Below are positions 17,401 through 27,013 of a stretch of DNA of 64,000 nucleotides, in pieces; positions within the stretch are counted from its first letter, which is position 1, and each line of letters opens with the position of its first letter. Source of the stretch: Rhodobacteraceae bacterium Alg238-R152. Its GTDB lineage: Bacteria; Pseudomonadota; Alphaproteobacteria; Rhodobacterales; Rhodobacteraceae. The notes beneath the pieces were generated by a model, which saw only the letters and a list, made by a program, of their open reading frames with translations, did not search any database and was not told the origin of the DNA. The stretch covers positions 310,001-374,000 of the forward strand of contig UNRJ01000004.1 of assembly GCA_900537125.1 (NCBI GenBank), given 5' to 3'. A program made the translations under genes and the position numbers.

Positions 17401-18531
17401 TCACTGTGCACGAGCTGCACCGACCTGCGATGCAAGCTCATCCTGAATCACTTTGAGTTTTGAGCGGCTCACCGGCGCAGGGGGGAGGTCTTCGGCCACA
17501 AAGATACAACGCCCCTTGTCTTTAGTCCTTTCAAACCGGGAAACCCTGCTGGGATTAACTAGGTAGCTGCGGTGGGTCTGCAAAAAACCAAAAGGGAGGA
17601 GACGTTTTGAGGCTTCGGTGATGGGCCACGCGCAAAAAAGTCGTTCGGATTCAGTGTAGATCTGGGTGTAATGCCCGTCCGCCCGCACAAATGAGACATC
17701 GTCTAGACGAACGAACACTTTACTGCCGTCCCGTTCACACGGAATTTGCCGTCCAGCTGCGCCCTGCAAAGTCTCTGGATGTTCCGGATCCTGTGATGAA
17801 CCTTTCTCGTCATCACCGTGAGATACAAGGTAAGTCACGCTCACCCAAAGACACGCGCCAAAAATCACAAAACTGAAAAATATCACGCCCAGCGCCAGTG
17901 TCTCATTGCTCATGGATGGGCCAAAATCAGACGTATTGGGTTCCGAGACAAAATTGGTTCCCGCAACTGCCAGAAAATGCACGGAACACACCGCCACCGC
18001 AAAACACGCCGTCCCCAGAACGATATTGCGATTGGTCCGTTGCCCATATGCGATCCCGAAGGCCAAAACGCACAGACCCACGGCAACAATGGACGAAAGA
18101 ATGACACCTGACGGCGTATAAACCGCACGGCAAAGTTCCAGCCCAGCCATTCCAATGTAGTGCATGGCCAATATTCCCACGCCAACAATGCCACCTGCCG
18201 CCGCAATGATTGTGGGGGTTCGCTCTGCAAAGTGCAGCAAGATCAATGCCGCTCCAACAAGCAAGATCGCCGACAGCGCTGAGACAAGTGTGATCGCCGC
18301 ATCATAGTAGAACAGGACCGGCATTTTCAGACCCAACATCGCCACAAAATGCATCGCCCAGATACCACCACCCAGAGCAATTGCCGCAAGCGCGATAGCC
18401 GCCTTTTTCTGAAACATCGGTTTTTCTGAGAGGTCTCTGGTCAAAGAGAGACCTGTGAACCCAGCAACAAGCGCAACTACGCATGACATTGCAATTAAGT
18501 AGCTGCTGTGAGTGACGTTCAAGAATTCCAT
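17401..18531 (-). CDS. coxC: CoxC-like sensor: MHYT membrane domain plus LytTR DNA-binding domain
   Basis: A 376-residue protein. Residues about 1-235 hold seven membrane helices with three MHYT-type motifs (AMHFVAM, AMHYIGM and SVHFLAV), which are proposed to bind copper and sense a diatomic gas. Residues about 265-370 form a LytTR domain (VSFVRADGHYTQIYT, then LLPFGFLQTHRSYLVN). This is the CoxC/CoxH architecture of Oligotropha, where coxC directly precedes coxM, as here. It probably senses CO or redox state and controls the operon. The third motif has Val for Met. No coxB is present upstream. Confidence 0.88.
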   Translation of the reverse strand: MEFLNVTHSSYLIAMSCVVALVAGFTGLSLTRDLSEKPMFQKKAAIALAAIALGGGIWAMHFVAMLGLKMPVLFYYDAAITLVSALSAILLVGAALILLHFAERTPTIIAAAGGIVGVGILAMHYIGMAGLELCRAVYTPSGVILSSIVAVGLCVLAFGIAYGQRTNRNIVLGTACFAVAVCSVHFLAVAGTNFVSEPNTSDFGPSMSNETLALGVIFFSFVIFGACLWVSVTYLVSHGDDEKGSSQDPEHPETLQGAAGRQIPCERDGSKVFVRLDDVSFVRADGHYTQIYTESERLFCAWPITEASKRLLPFGFLQTHRSYLVNPSRVSRFERTKDKGRCIFVAEDLPPAPVSRSKLKVIQDELASQVGAARAQ

Positions 18532-18852
18532 GAGGGCAAGATGACCAAGTCTTAATCACAATGCAATCGTTGCCGCCCTGCCCTCTCGGATAAGTCACTG
18601 CTTTCATGAAGAGTTACAGCTTTGAGAAAACGCCTCATTTATGATGACCACACCGTCATACTCCGTTTTGCTCGCGAATTATACATTGCGCGAAACCGAG
18701 CCCGACGTCAGGCAAGACACACAAAACCCGCGGCCCCTCAATTTCTAGTGACCTGCGGCGTTTATTCGTTGGCCCTGTTCTAGATTTGGTCTTCCTTTGA
18801 CTGGGTAAAGTAGGCATGAACCATTCCGGAACTTCGGCAGAGGCAGGGCATC
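18532..18852. other. Intergenic region between coxC-like gene and SDR
   Basis: A 321-base divergent intergenic region. It must contain promoters for the coxC-like gene (leftward) and the SDR (rightward). I see no RNA gene, repeat or clear operator. A weak AGGCAGGGCATC precedes the SDR start. Confidence 0.5.
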
Positions 18853-19626
18853 ATGGTATCAGTAAATCGGACGGCAATCGTATCTGGCGGGCTATCAGGA
18901 ATGGGGCTGGCAATTGCGCGCCGATTGGCAAAGGACGGCACAACAGTTTATGTGGGCACGCGACGCGCAGGGGACAAAACCTACGTGCGCGACATTCTTG
19001 GGGCGGACGCAGATCGTATCCACACAGCAGCCCTAGATGTACAATCCAGCGAGAGTGTGGACACCTTTGTAGCCGATGTTGTCGCACGGCAAGGAGGTGT
19101 TGATATTCTGGTCAATGCCGCTGGTGTATATGAAGAAGCCGCCGTGATCGATCACCCGGACCATATCTGGGACGACCAGATCGATATAAACCTCAGCGGT
19201 ACATTCCGCATGATCCGGGCTGCTATGCCGCATATGATACGGTCCAGATGGGGCCGGATTATCAATTTGGCCTCGGTTGCTGCCCATAACGGAATGGCCA
19301 ACAATGCCGCCTATTGTGCATCCAAAGCTGGGCTCTTGGGGCTGGGCCGGTGTGTCAGCTTGGAAGGCGCGGCGCATGGCGTCACCTGTGTGTCCATCAG
19401 CCCAACTTGGGTTGAAACCGAGATGCTGCGTCGTTTTATCGATGCAGACATGAAATCGACCGGCCAGAGTTTGGAAGCTGTGCGGGCTGAATATGCCAAA
19501 TCAAACCCGCAAAATCAGCTGGTACAGCCCGACGAAGTTGCCGAACTTGCGGCCTTTTTGGCCAGCGATGCCGCCCGCGCATTGACGATGGAAGACTTTC
19601 AGGTCAACGCTGGTTCCCTTTGGTAA
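18853..19626 (+). CDS. Short-chain dehydrogenase/reductase (classical SDR)
   Basis: A 257-residue NAD(P)-dependent oxidoreductase. The cofactor motif is SGGLSGMG (residues 11-18; Ser replaces the usual Thr), then NAAG at 88-91. The catalytic residues are Ser141, Tyr154 and Lys158 (NLASVAAH and YCASK). The C-terminal segment RALTMEDFQVNAGSLW resembles 3-hydroxyacyl or 3-hydroxybutyrate dehydrogenase-like members. It is convergent with the NRPS-like gene and their 3' ends overlap by 28 bases. A link to that protein's aldehyde or alcohol product is possible but not shown. Confidence 0.88.
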   Translation: MVSVNRTAIVSGGLSGMGLAIARRLAKDGTTVYVGTRRAGDKTYVRDILGADADRIHTAALDVQSSESVDTFVADVVARQGGVDILVNAAGVYEEAAVIDHPDHIWDDQIDINLSGTFRMIRAAMPHMIRSRWGRIINLASVAAHNGMANNAAYCASKAGLLGLGRCVSLEGAAHGVTCVSISPTWVETEMLRRFIDADMKSTGQSLEAVRAEYAKSNPQNQLVQPDEVAELAAFLASDAARALTMEDFQVNAGSLW

Positions 19627-22382
19627 TCACGCGCGCGGCACGCAAGTAGGGTTTCACCGTCACTGATACTGCCAAATGGGCGGTTGCTGACCCGTGCCCA
19701 CGCAGCTTGCGCGGCAGCGTTGTCAAAACGTGAATCCGCGCGCAGGGTGTCTGGGAAATCCGCGATAACTTTGGCGATACCGGGCGCGAGACTAACGCGT
19801 TCCAGCCAATCCTGGGGCGCCAAGGCATCAGGGTCTTTTGGCACGATACGTGTGTCCGCCATCAGATTGTAGATCGAGGTGTCAGGTGACACAATTGGCC
19901 CCAAAAGGAACGCTGCGGTCGCCATGACGTCACTCATGGGGAATGTGAGTGATTGCGGCATATGGCCCGCGACATAAGAGGCCTTGAGAATGATCTCATA
20001 GATGTCCCGCATGTTTGGGGCTTGTAGATCGTACAGCGATGGCAAACGGACAATGGCTGCGGGCACATCTGTCGCGGCAATTGCCCTCTCAGCCGCAATT
20101 TTTGCCACCCCATAACCGGTGCACCCGTTCCAAACGGAAGTGAGTGTCTCAGGCCAAGGTCCACCACGGTCTGGAAAGACAGCACTGGAAGAGGTAAACC
20201 GCAAATCGGCCCCAGCTTGCTTGCAGAATGCGAGTACGGTTTCCATGCCCCTCGCAGACCAATCCAACATTTCCTCGCGGCCAATCGCGAGGTTTACCAT
20301 GGCTGCGCAGTGCACAACTTTGGTGACTGAGCTGGCGAGTTGAACATACGCTTCTTGGCTCAATGCAAATTGGGCTGCATCCAAAGTGCCATGCACGATA
20401 ACGTAACGCCCTTTCGCAACGCCATGGGCCGCGGCCACCTCGTCCAGTCGGTCACGCGCACCGCGATTTTTGTCCCTGACCAGGCAGTAAACCACCTCTC
20501 CTGGCGGAAGGTCTCGGGCAGCTTTGGCAAGCACATGCCCTCCTAGAAATCCGGTTGCGCCGGTCAAAAGAATACCTGGGGTGTCAAAGTTTTCCTTTGG
20601 TGTTGGTGCATCAGCTTCATGTGTCATCAATTGATCAAGCCGGTGCAAAGGCACGTTCATGGCCAGATCAAAATCGACCGGAAGGCTATACGCCTTTTCA
20701 AGCTCCAGCATCAGCGTCACGCACATAAGTGAATCGCCGCCCTGATCGTGAAAGCTGAGCGCAGGGTCAATCTCAGAAGGTGCACAGGACATCGCCAACG
20801 CAGCAGCGGCAATCACCGTATCCTCCGCATGACAACCAGCTTGCGAGACCTCCTCAACCGCAGGCAACGCACGCATATCCGCCTTGCCTGAAACCGGGTG
20901 AAGCGGAAGTGCGTCCATCTGAACAAGGTAAGACGGTACGCAATAGGCGGGCAACACGGCCCGCAACGCGGCGGCGAGGGCGGCAGGTATCTTGTTGGTA
21001 CCGGCGTGCAGGCCCCAGTTTTCGGAGTTGCGTTTTGCCTGAGTGCTGTCCGCAGCATAGTAGAAAATCAAGCTCTGTCCGCGCACACCAACCTCGGCCA
21101 CCCAGGGCACAGCACTGGAAAAAGCCAGCTGATCGCGCAGGGTATCCGTCAGGTCACTGGTTTGGATGGAATACCCGCGCAACTTCAACATATGGGCGAT
21201 ACGCCCTTCAATGTGCAGGGCACCGGTGGCATCAACCCAAGCCTGATCGCCGGTATCATAAAACCGCACATCTTGCCCGGCGATCGTCAACTCCCGAAAC
21301 CTAAGTAGGGTTTCTTCCGGACGGTTGACATATCCGGTGCCAAGCATCCTGGGCCCTTCAAAGTGCAGCGTCCCGGATTCTCCGGTTGGGCAAGGCGCAT
21401 CGTTGTCATCCAGGATAACGGCACGCAGATGCTGCATTGGGACGCCCACCGAGACCGGTGCAGAACCCGCAGGCTGCGTCAGCTTTGACATACAGACATC
21501 ATGGGTTTCACAGATGCTATAGAGGTTCCAAAGCGTCACTTCTGGCAGCTTACGCAATGAGGAACTGATCAGATCATCCCGCACCACCTCGCCGTTCAAA
21601 ACAACGCGCGACAGCGGCAATGCTGCCGTTTTTTCAGCGTCCAATGCGTTGAGGAACGTATCGTAGAACGAGGGTGTAAACAGCATCTCATCAATGCTGT
21701 GGGCGATCAGGAAATCGGCCAGCTTGCCGGGGGCAAAAAGCGTGTTGGCGTCAGGAAACCAAAGTTCCGCACCTTTGCGCAGCGGGCGAAACATCTCCCA
21801 GATGGCAAAAACATAAATTCCGACCCGCATCTCAGGTCCGTATGGTGTGAAAGTGTCGCGCCATTCGTAAGATAAGAAGGCCGCATCCTGAGATACGGGA
21901 ATACATTTGGGGCGGCCGGTGGTGCCCGACGTTGCTACCAGATAGATTGGATCAACCGGCGCAACCAACGCTGGCTTTGGTGGTGCATACGCAGCTGCCG
22001 CATCGCCCAGAATACTGGTGGCATCAACTGTTTTACACTCACCGGGCAATTGGCCAGACGCGGCCGCTTCGCAGGTGACAATCAGGCTGACGTGCAATTC
22101 AGACAGAATGTTGTGTAACACCATCTGCGGCATCGCTGGATCAAGGTGCACAAAGGGCCGGCCGTGAATGACGCAGGTGATAGCCGCCGCAGCCATGGCA
22201 ACACCAGGAGAACCAAAAATGCCAACAACCTGCTGTTTTGCCATGCTCCTGCCCAATGTCGAAACAAATTGGCCAAGCCGGTCATACGTCATCGTACTTT
22301 CGTCATCAGACAAGGCAGGCAAATCAGAGAATTTTTCGATGGCACAAACAAGCTCGGCCGCAACAGTCTGAGGTAAAGTCAT
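19599..22382 (-). CDS. NRPS-like single-module protein: adenylation, carrier, thioester reductase
   Basis: A 927-residue protein. Residues 1-505 form an adenylation domain: A3 SGTTGRPK (152-159), A7 FYDTGDQAW (about 374-382), A8 GRIAHMLKLRGYSIQ, and the A10 lysine in HPVSGKADM (Lys500). A carrier domain around 520-590 has DQGGDSLM with the phosphopantetheine Ser551. Residues about 600-925 form a thioester reductase: TGATGFLGGH and a TGYGVAK catalytic Tyr/Lys. The layout is that of carboxylate reductases and AMP-type aldehyde-releasing NRPS-like enzymes. It would activate one carboxylic acid and release it as aldehyde or alcohol. The substrate is unknown. No condensation domain or phosphopantetheinyl transferase is nearby. 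Confidence 0.9.
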   Translation of the reverse strand: MTLPQTVAAELVCAIEKFSDLPALSDDESTMTYDRLGQFVSTLGRSMAKQQVVGIFGSPGVAMAAAAITCVIHGRPFVHLDPAMPQMVLHNILSELHVSLIVTCEAAASGQLPGECKTVDATSILGDAAAAYAPPKPALVAPVDPIYLVATSGTTGRPKCIPVSQDAAFLSYEWRDTFTPYGPEMRVGIYVFAIWEMFRPLRKGAELWFPDANTLFAPGKLADFLIAHSIDEMLFTPSFYDTFLNALDAEKTAALPLSRVVLNGEVVRDDLISSSLRKLPEVTLWNLYSICETHDVCMSKLTQPAGSAPVSVGVPMQHLRAVILDDNDAPCPTGESGTLHFEGPRMLGTGYVNRPEETLLRFRELTIAGQDVRFYDTGDQAWVDATGALHIEGRIAHMLKLRGYSIQTSDLTDTLRDQLAFSSAVPWVAEVGVRGQSLIFYYAADSTQAKRNSENWGLHAGTNKIPAALAAALRAVLPAYCVPSYLVQMDALPLHPVSGKADMRALPAVEEVSQAGCHAEDTVIAAAALAMSCAPSEIDPALSFHDQGGDSLMCVTLMLELEKAYSLPVDFDLAMNVPLHRLDQLMTHEADAPTPKENFDTPGILLTGATGFLGGHVLAKAARDLPPGEVVYCLVRDKNRGARDRLDEVAAAHGVAKGRYVIVHGTLDAAQFALSQEAYVQLASSVTKVVHCAAMVNLAIGREEMLDWSARGMETVLAFCKQAGADLRFTSSSAVFPDRGGPWPETLTSVWNGCTGYGVAKIAAERAIAATDVPAAIVRLPSLYDLQAPNMRDIYEIILKASYVAGHMPQSLTFPMSDVMATAAFLLGPIVSPDTSIYNLMADTRIVPKDPDALAPQDWLERVSLAPGIAKVIADFPDTLRADSRFDNAAAQAAWARVSNRPFGSISDGETLLACRARDYQREPALT

Positions 22383-22903
22383 TAAGCTGGATCCCGTTAC
22401 TTTCCCGACGCTTACCAGCTAAACAGCGAAGAAACAGCCCGACATTTTGTTCAATGTTCCAGTATCAAAGGTATTTGCCTCTACAAACACGGGAACCCAA
22501 CCTGCGAGAAACCGGAAGTTTGGAAATCTCGCCAATCCCTCGCGGCCAAATCGGGCAAGCACATTTGACTTGCCCCTGTTATGAGCCGGTGCAGGGTCAA
22601 ACGAGGCGTTTCGAAAAACAGTTATAGACCCCGGTTTGTGCCATAGTCCCAGCCACCTGCCTCGGATATTGCGTATCGGCGCCGTTTGAACCAATTACAC
22701 AGCTGTCGCCCGGAGCTCTTCGGCAGCTTGCGGTCATTTGGCCATGGCAGGAACGCCCTGAAGCATAAGACAGTTTACTCTACACCAGTAGGCACCTGTT
22801 CCGGTCTCTGGAGCGATGCAGCTACCAGATCAGATCCGATCCTCAACTCACCATAGTTTTCAATTGGTAAAGATGGCCCCTGAGGCAAGACCCTTCTTTC
22901 GCT
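22383..22903. other. Intergenic region upstream of NRPS-like gene
   Basis: About 520 bases without a supported gene. Short open frames exist but look like chance. It lies upstream of the NRPS-like gene and downstream of the phzF-like gene, so the NRPS-like promoter should be here. No RNA gene, hairpin terminator or repeat was evident. Confidence 0.5.
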
Positions 22904-23758
22904 TTAAGGGGACCACCCATATCGAATGATTGTCGCGCCGCCGGATACGCGAACTGGAGCCCCAGGTGTGTCGCTGAGCTCAACCTTGATCAACGAGGGT
23001 TGCCCCATGTCCTCGCCTTGTCGAACTGAAAACTCGCCGCCGTGCGGCCAATCTTGGTCTCTGAGGTAACCCGCAAACGCCGCAGCCGCAGCCCCAGTGG
23101 CGGGATCTTCTAAGACCCCTCCCGAAGCAAACGCGTTTCGGGCGACAAAGGTTTGATCCGCTTCAATGTATACGAGCATGACCGTGACCAGCCCATGACG
23201 CTGCATTACTTCTCGCCCTTGATCCAGATCGTAGCTCATTTTTGCCAGCTCCGACCGACCCTTCAACGGCAACACTACGTGATCCGCCCCGCCATGAATC
23301 CGTGCAGGAGGCAGCCGGTCATCTAAATCACCGTGGTTCAATCCAAAAAGCGATAGCACTTCAGCGAGCTCATCATCGCTGATTGCTTGGCTTTTTGTCG
23401 GCGGGGAGGACAGCGTTGCAATCATGCCGCTCTCTGAGGGCTGTGCGTCCACGGTGATCGCGGCATTGTTCAACGTGAGATCATATGTGCCTGCCCCGGC
23501 ATGTTGTCCCAGAACCGCACCAAGGGCGATGGTGGCATGACCACAGAAAGGCACCTCGGATTCTGGTGAAAAGTACCGCACACGCCACTGCTTGGCTGTG
23601 TCGTCTTGCGACACGGCAAAAACTGTCTCTGAATACCCAACCTCTTTGGCAACGCGGGCCATTTCCGCCTCAGACACCGGGGTTTCCAATAAAACCACTC
23701 CAGCCGGGTTGCCCCCTTCGCTGCCTTGGCTGAATGCTGCAATTCTTTGAACGTCCAT
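22904..23758 (-). CDS. PhzF-family isomerase/epimerase-like protein
   Basis: A 284-residue protein of the PhzF fold (diaminopimelate-epimerase-like, two similar halves). The start DVQRIAAFSQGSEGGNPAGVVLL, the GYSETVF segment with the conserved catalytic Glu, the FCGHATIALG motif and GVLEDPATGAAAAAF near the C-terminus are all family hallmarks. PhzF itself isomerises a phenazine precursor, but no phenazine genes are present, so the substrate is unknown. An Lrp-type regulator diverges from its start, separated by 125 bases, suggesting an amino-acid-like substrate. Confidence 0.88.
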   Translation of the reverse strand: MDVQRIAAFSQGSEGGNPAGVVLLETPVSEAEMARVAKEVGYSETVFAVSQDDTAKQWRVRYFSPESEVPFCGHATIALGAVLGQHAGAGTYDLTLNNAAITVDAQPSESGMIATLSSPPTKSQAISDDELAEVLSLFGLNHGDLDDRLPPARIHGGADHVVLPLKGRSELAKMSYDLDQGREVMQRHGLVTVMLVYIEADQTFVARNAFASGGVLEDPATGAAAAAFAGYLRDQDWPHGGEFSVRQGEDMGQPSLIKVELSDTPGAPVRVSGGATIIRYGWSP

Positions 23759-23883
23759 GGTATTCTCCTGAATGCGAACTGAGCGTCATTTTATCCAGTG
23801 AAACGACGCACGTCCCGGCCACAGAAAAGGCGTTTCTCAAAAATTACCTTCCAAATAGCGCCTCAAATCTCCAGAATGCTTTC

Positions 23884-24339
23884 ATGTCAAAACCATTGGA
23901 TCAAATGGACTGTGCAATCATCGAACTTCTCGAAGCCGATGGCCGTGCAACCCTTGCAGAAATAGGGAAAGAGGTTGGGCTTTCTGGCCCAGCAGTCGGG
24001 GATCGTTTGCGGCGCATGCGCGATATTGGGTTGGTCGAAGGTTTTGGAGCGCGGGTCGATCTTTTCACCCTTGGTTACACCATTCAGGCGCTTGTTCGGA
24101 TAAAACCTCGCAGCGGGCAACTCCACTTGGTTGAGAGGATGATTGAAGCACAACCTCGGTTCATGACCTGCGACAGGGTGACGGGCGAAGACTGCTACGT
24201 TGCTCGATTGGCGCTTTCGGGGGTGGCCGAGTTGGATGACATTTTGTTGCCCTTCCATGACCGTGCTGAGACACATACCTCCATCGTAAAGTCCTCCATC
24301 TTTGAACCCAGGTTACCGCCCCTCAGGCCAAGTGATTAA
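23884..24339 (+). CDS. Lrp/AsnC-family transcriptional regulator
   Basis: A 151-residue regulator. The N-terminal winged helix is at about residues 5-50 (DQMDCAIIELLEADGRATLAEIG, then SGPAVGDRLRRM), followed by an AsnC/RAM ligand-binding domain with VTGEDCYVARL. The ATG at 23884 is chosen because the winged helix begins right after it; an in-frame start at 23734 would add about 50 residues overlapping the divergent gene. It probably controls the divergent phzF-like gene in response to a small ligand. Confidence 0.88.
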   Translation: MSKPLDQMDCAIIELLEADGRATLAEIGKEVGLSGPAVGDRLRRMRDIGLVEGFGARVDLFTLGYTIQALVRIKPRSGQLHLVERMIEAQPRFMTCDRVTGEDCYVARLALSGVAELDDILLPFHDRAETHTSIVKSSIFEPRLPPLRPSD

Positions 24340-24436
24340 CGCCCTGCGCCCCTTGCAACGCCAAAACCGGGTGTTCAACGGCTCCTTAACCAGCAACCAT
24401 AGACCACACCCCCGATGCGGACAAACGACACAAGTG

Positions 24437-27013
24437 TTATTCCGCGGCCAAAGGAAGCGACACCTCGGCCAAAAGTGCGGCAATCTCAGGCTTGCAGGAG
24501 CCGCAATTGGTACCGGCGCAGGTGACCTCGCCCAAAGCAGCCACGCTGCGAGCGCCTTTGGTGACAGCCCTCAAAAGAGTATTCCGACCCACATTGAAAC
24601 AGGCACAGATCTTGACCCCAGCGTCCGGTTGATCAGTGGCAGCGCGTCCGGCCAAGGCGACCAAAGGCGGGGTCTGCGTGCCGATTAGCTCAACCACACA
24701 AGACCGCGACACGATTACTGGATCCGACGAGGCAAAAAACAGCGCGGTGATCTCGCCGTTGCTGGTGATGGCGACGCGAATAGTACCTGTGGCAGGGTCA
24801 GTGTGTATCGAGACTTCCCCCTGCGCTTGACCGCAGATCGCACGCGCGGTTGCCTCCCAATCGGTTGGAATTTTGCCGCTGGCCAGCTCGATCTGCCATC
24901 CAGTTTGTGTGCGGGCAATGGCCGCGTATTCCGCCCGCGCAACGGGCTCAGTCTTGGTGGCGGCAAAGCCGTACCATTTGGGCTTAAAGACCTTGGCTGA
25001 TACACACCCCGCCTTCAATGCGGGCTGGCCTGAATGAGGATCTGTCACGGGAGCCGTAATGCGATTGATCAGGCCGCTGGTGCTACGTTGGCGGGTCCAG
25101 TGCATCGGAGCAAAAAGCTGACCTTGCGCTATCCGTGGTGTAATCAGCGCGCGTAGGATAGTACGACCATAGATGCTTTCGACACTGATCAAATGGCCAG
25201 CTCGCACACCCAATTCAGTGGCATCAGCAGGGTGAATTTCCACATAAGGCTCCGCGAGATGCGCCCCAAGGCGTGCAGATTTTCCGCTGCGTGTCATCGT
25301 ATGCCACTGGTCCCGATTGCGCCCGGTGTTGAGAGCAAAGCGTGGCTTCGTCAAAACAGGGGCTGTAACAGGAACCATCCGGGCACGGCCATCCGGGTGA
25401 TAGAAAGCACCATCAGAGAAAAACCTGTGATCGTTGCGCGGCCATTGGGTCGGGATCAGCTGGGCATAATCAGCGTCCGCAAAAACACTGAGATCGAGAT
25501 CGCGAGAAAACTGAGAAGCAGCCCCGTCCAACGCCACGTATTCTGCGAAAATTTCGCTCGGGTTTTTATAGGCAAAAGCAGAGGCATGCCCCATGCGTGC
25601 GGCGACATCGCTGATGATCTGCCAATCTGGTCGTGCACCAGAGGGGGCGGCCAAAAACGCGCGTTGCCGCGAAATGCGGCGTTCGGAATTGGTGACGGTA
25701 CCGTCCTTTTCGCCCCATCCGGTGGCCGGCAATAGCACATCAGCCAGGTTATTCGTGTCGGTCTTTTCGATGATATCTGAGGTGACAACAAAGGGAACCT
25801 TGGCAATCGCAGCAGCAACGCCATCCGCATCGGGAAGCGACACAGCAGGGTTCGTGGACATGATCCACAGCGCCTTGATTTTGCCGTCAGCGCAGGCCTG
25901 AAATAGATCAACAGCCTTCAGTCCTGGAGTGGTGCAGATGGTGGGGCTACCCCAAAACCTTTGCACGGCTTGCCGGTGATCCGGATTGCCCAGTTCAAGG
26001 TGGTTGGCGAGCATATTGGCCAGCCCTCCGACCTCCCTTCCACCCATAGCATTAGGCTGACCAGTAACCGAAAACGGCCCCATGCCTGGCTTGCCTATGC
26101 GCCCCGTCGCGAGGTGGCAGTTGAGGATCGCGTTGACCTTATCTGTGCCACTGGCGGATTGATTGACACCCTGGGAATAGACTGTGACGACCCTTGGGGT
26201 TTGCGCCCAAAGTGCATAAAAGGTGGCCAGCTCAGCTGGGGTAAGGCCGCTGTCAGCAGGCGTGCTGGCACGAGCTGCAGAGACGGTTTCGGCGACGCCC
26301 GTAACGTGGTTTCGGGTGTAGGTAGCATCCAATTTGTCCGTACTGGCCAAATGCGCCAGCAGCCCGTTGAACAAGGCGACATCCCCATCCGGGCTGATTT
26401 GCAAATGCAAATCTGCCAAATCAGTCGTGGCGGTGCGGCGCGGGTCAATGTTGACGATCCTCATGTCAGGACGCGCCAGTTTTGCGGCGGCGATACGTTG
26501 GTAGAGCACTGGATGGCACCACGCGAGGTTGGACCCTACCAGAACGATCAGATCTGCCTCCTCTAGGTCCGCATAGGTGCCCGGAACCGTGTCTGTGCCA
26601 AAGGCACGTTTGTGACCCGCCACAGAGGACGCCATGCAAAGCCGTGAATTTGTGTCGATGTTTGCTGCCCCGATGAAGCCCTTCATCAGTTTGTTGGCAA
26701 CATAGTAGTCCTCCGTCAAAAGCTGACCGGAGGCATAGAAAGCCACACTGTCTGGGCCATGTTCGGCTATGGTCGCGCTGAATTTCTGCGCCACCAGATC
26801 AAGTGCCGTGTCCCAATCGGACTGATCGCCGTTGATCTTTGGATGCAAAAGCCGGCCAGCCAGATCAATTGTTTCCCCCAACGCCGCACCTTTGGAACAC
26901 AGCCGCCCGAAATTGGCCGGGTGGTCAGGGTCACCAGTGATGCTGCCGTCCGCGTCCACCAACACACCACACCCCACACCGCAATAAGGGCATGTGGTTC
27001 GCGTCAGGCTCAT
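24437..27013 (-). CDS. nasA: Assimilatory nitrate reductase catalytic subunit
   Basis: An 858-residue cytoplasmic molybdoenzyme reducing nitrate to nitrite. An N-terminal [4Fe-4S] site uses Cys8, Cys11, Cys15 and Cys39. NSRLCMASS has the molybdenum ligand Cys126. The bis-MGD domain and the DMSOR-type C-terminal domain (LNTGRNRDQWHTMTRSGK) follow. A BFD-like [2Fe-2S] domain closes the protein with Cys803, Cys805, Cys837 and Cys840 (Cys832 is also near). No separate NasB/NasC reductase gene lies nearby, so the electron donor is probably a ferredoxin or a distant reductase. The ATG overlaps the nirD stop (ATGA). Confidence 0.95.
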   Translation of the reverse strand: MSLTRTTCPYCGVGCGVLVDADGSITGDPDHPANFGRLCSKGAALGETIDLAGRLLHPKINGDQSDWDTALDLVAQKFSATIAEHGPDSVAFYASGQLLTEDYYVANKLMKGFIGAANIDTNSRLCMASSVAGHKRAFGTDTVPGTYADLEEADLIVLVGSNLAWCHPVLYQRIAAAKLARPDMRIVNIDPRRTATTDLADLHLQISPDGDVALFNGLLAHLASTDKLDATYTRNHVTGVAETVSAARASTPADSGLTPAELATFYALWAQTPRVVTVYSQGVNQSASGTDKVNAILNCHLATGRIGKPGMGPFSVTGQPNAMGGREVGGLANMLANHLELGNPDHRQAVQRFWGSPTICTTPGLKAVDLFQACADGKIKALWIMSTNPAVSLPDADGVAAAIAKVPFVVTSDIIEKTDTNNLADVLLPATGWGEKDGTVTNSERRISRQRAFLAAPSGARPDWQIISDVAARMGHASAFAYKNPSEIFAEYVALDGAASQFSRDLDLSVFADADYAQLIPTQWPRNDHRFFSDGAFYHPDGRARMVPVTAPVLTKPRFALNTGRNRDQWHTMTRSGKSARLGAHLAEPYVEIHPADATELGVRAGHLISVESIYGRTILRALITPRIAQGQLFAPMHWTRQRSTSGLINRITAPVTDPHSGQPALKAGCVSAKVFKPKWYGFAATKTEPVARAEYAAIARTQTGWQIELASGKIPTDWEATARAICGQAQGEVSIHTDPATGTIRVAITSNGEITALFFASSDPVIVSRSCVVELIGTQTPPLVALAGRAATDQPDAGVKICACFNVGRNTLLRAVTKGARSVAALGEVTCAGTNCGSCKPEIAALLAEVSLPLAAE

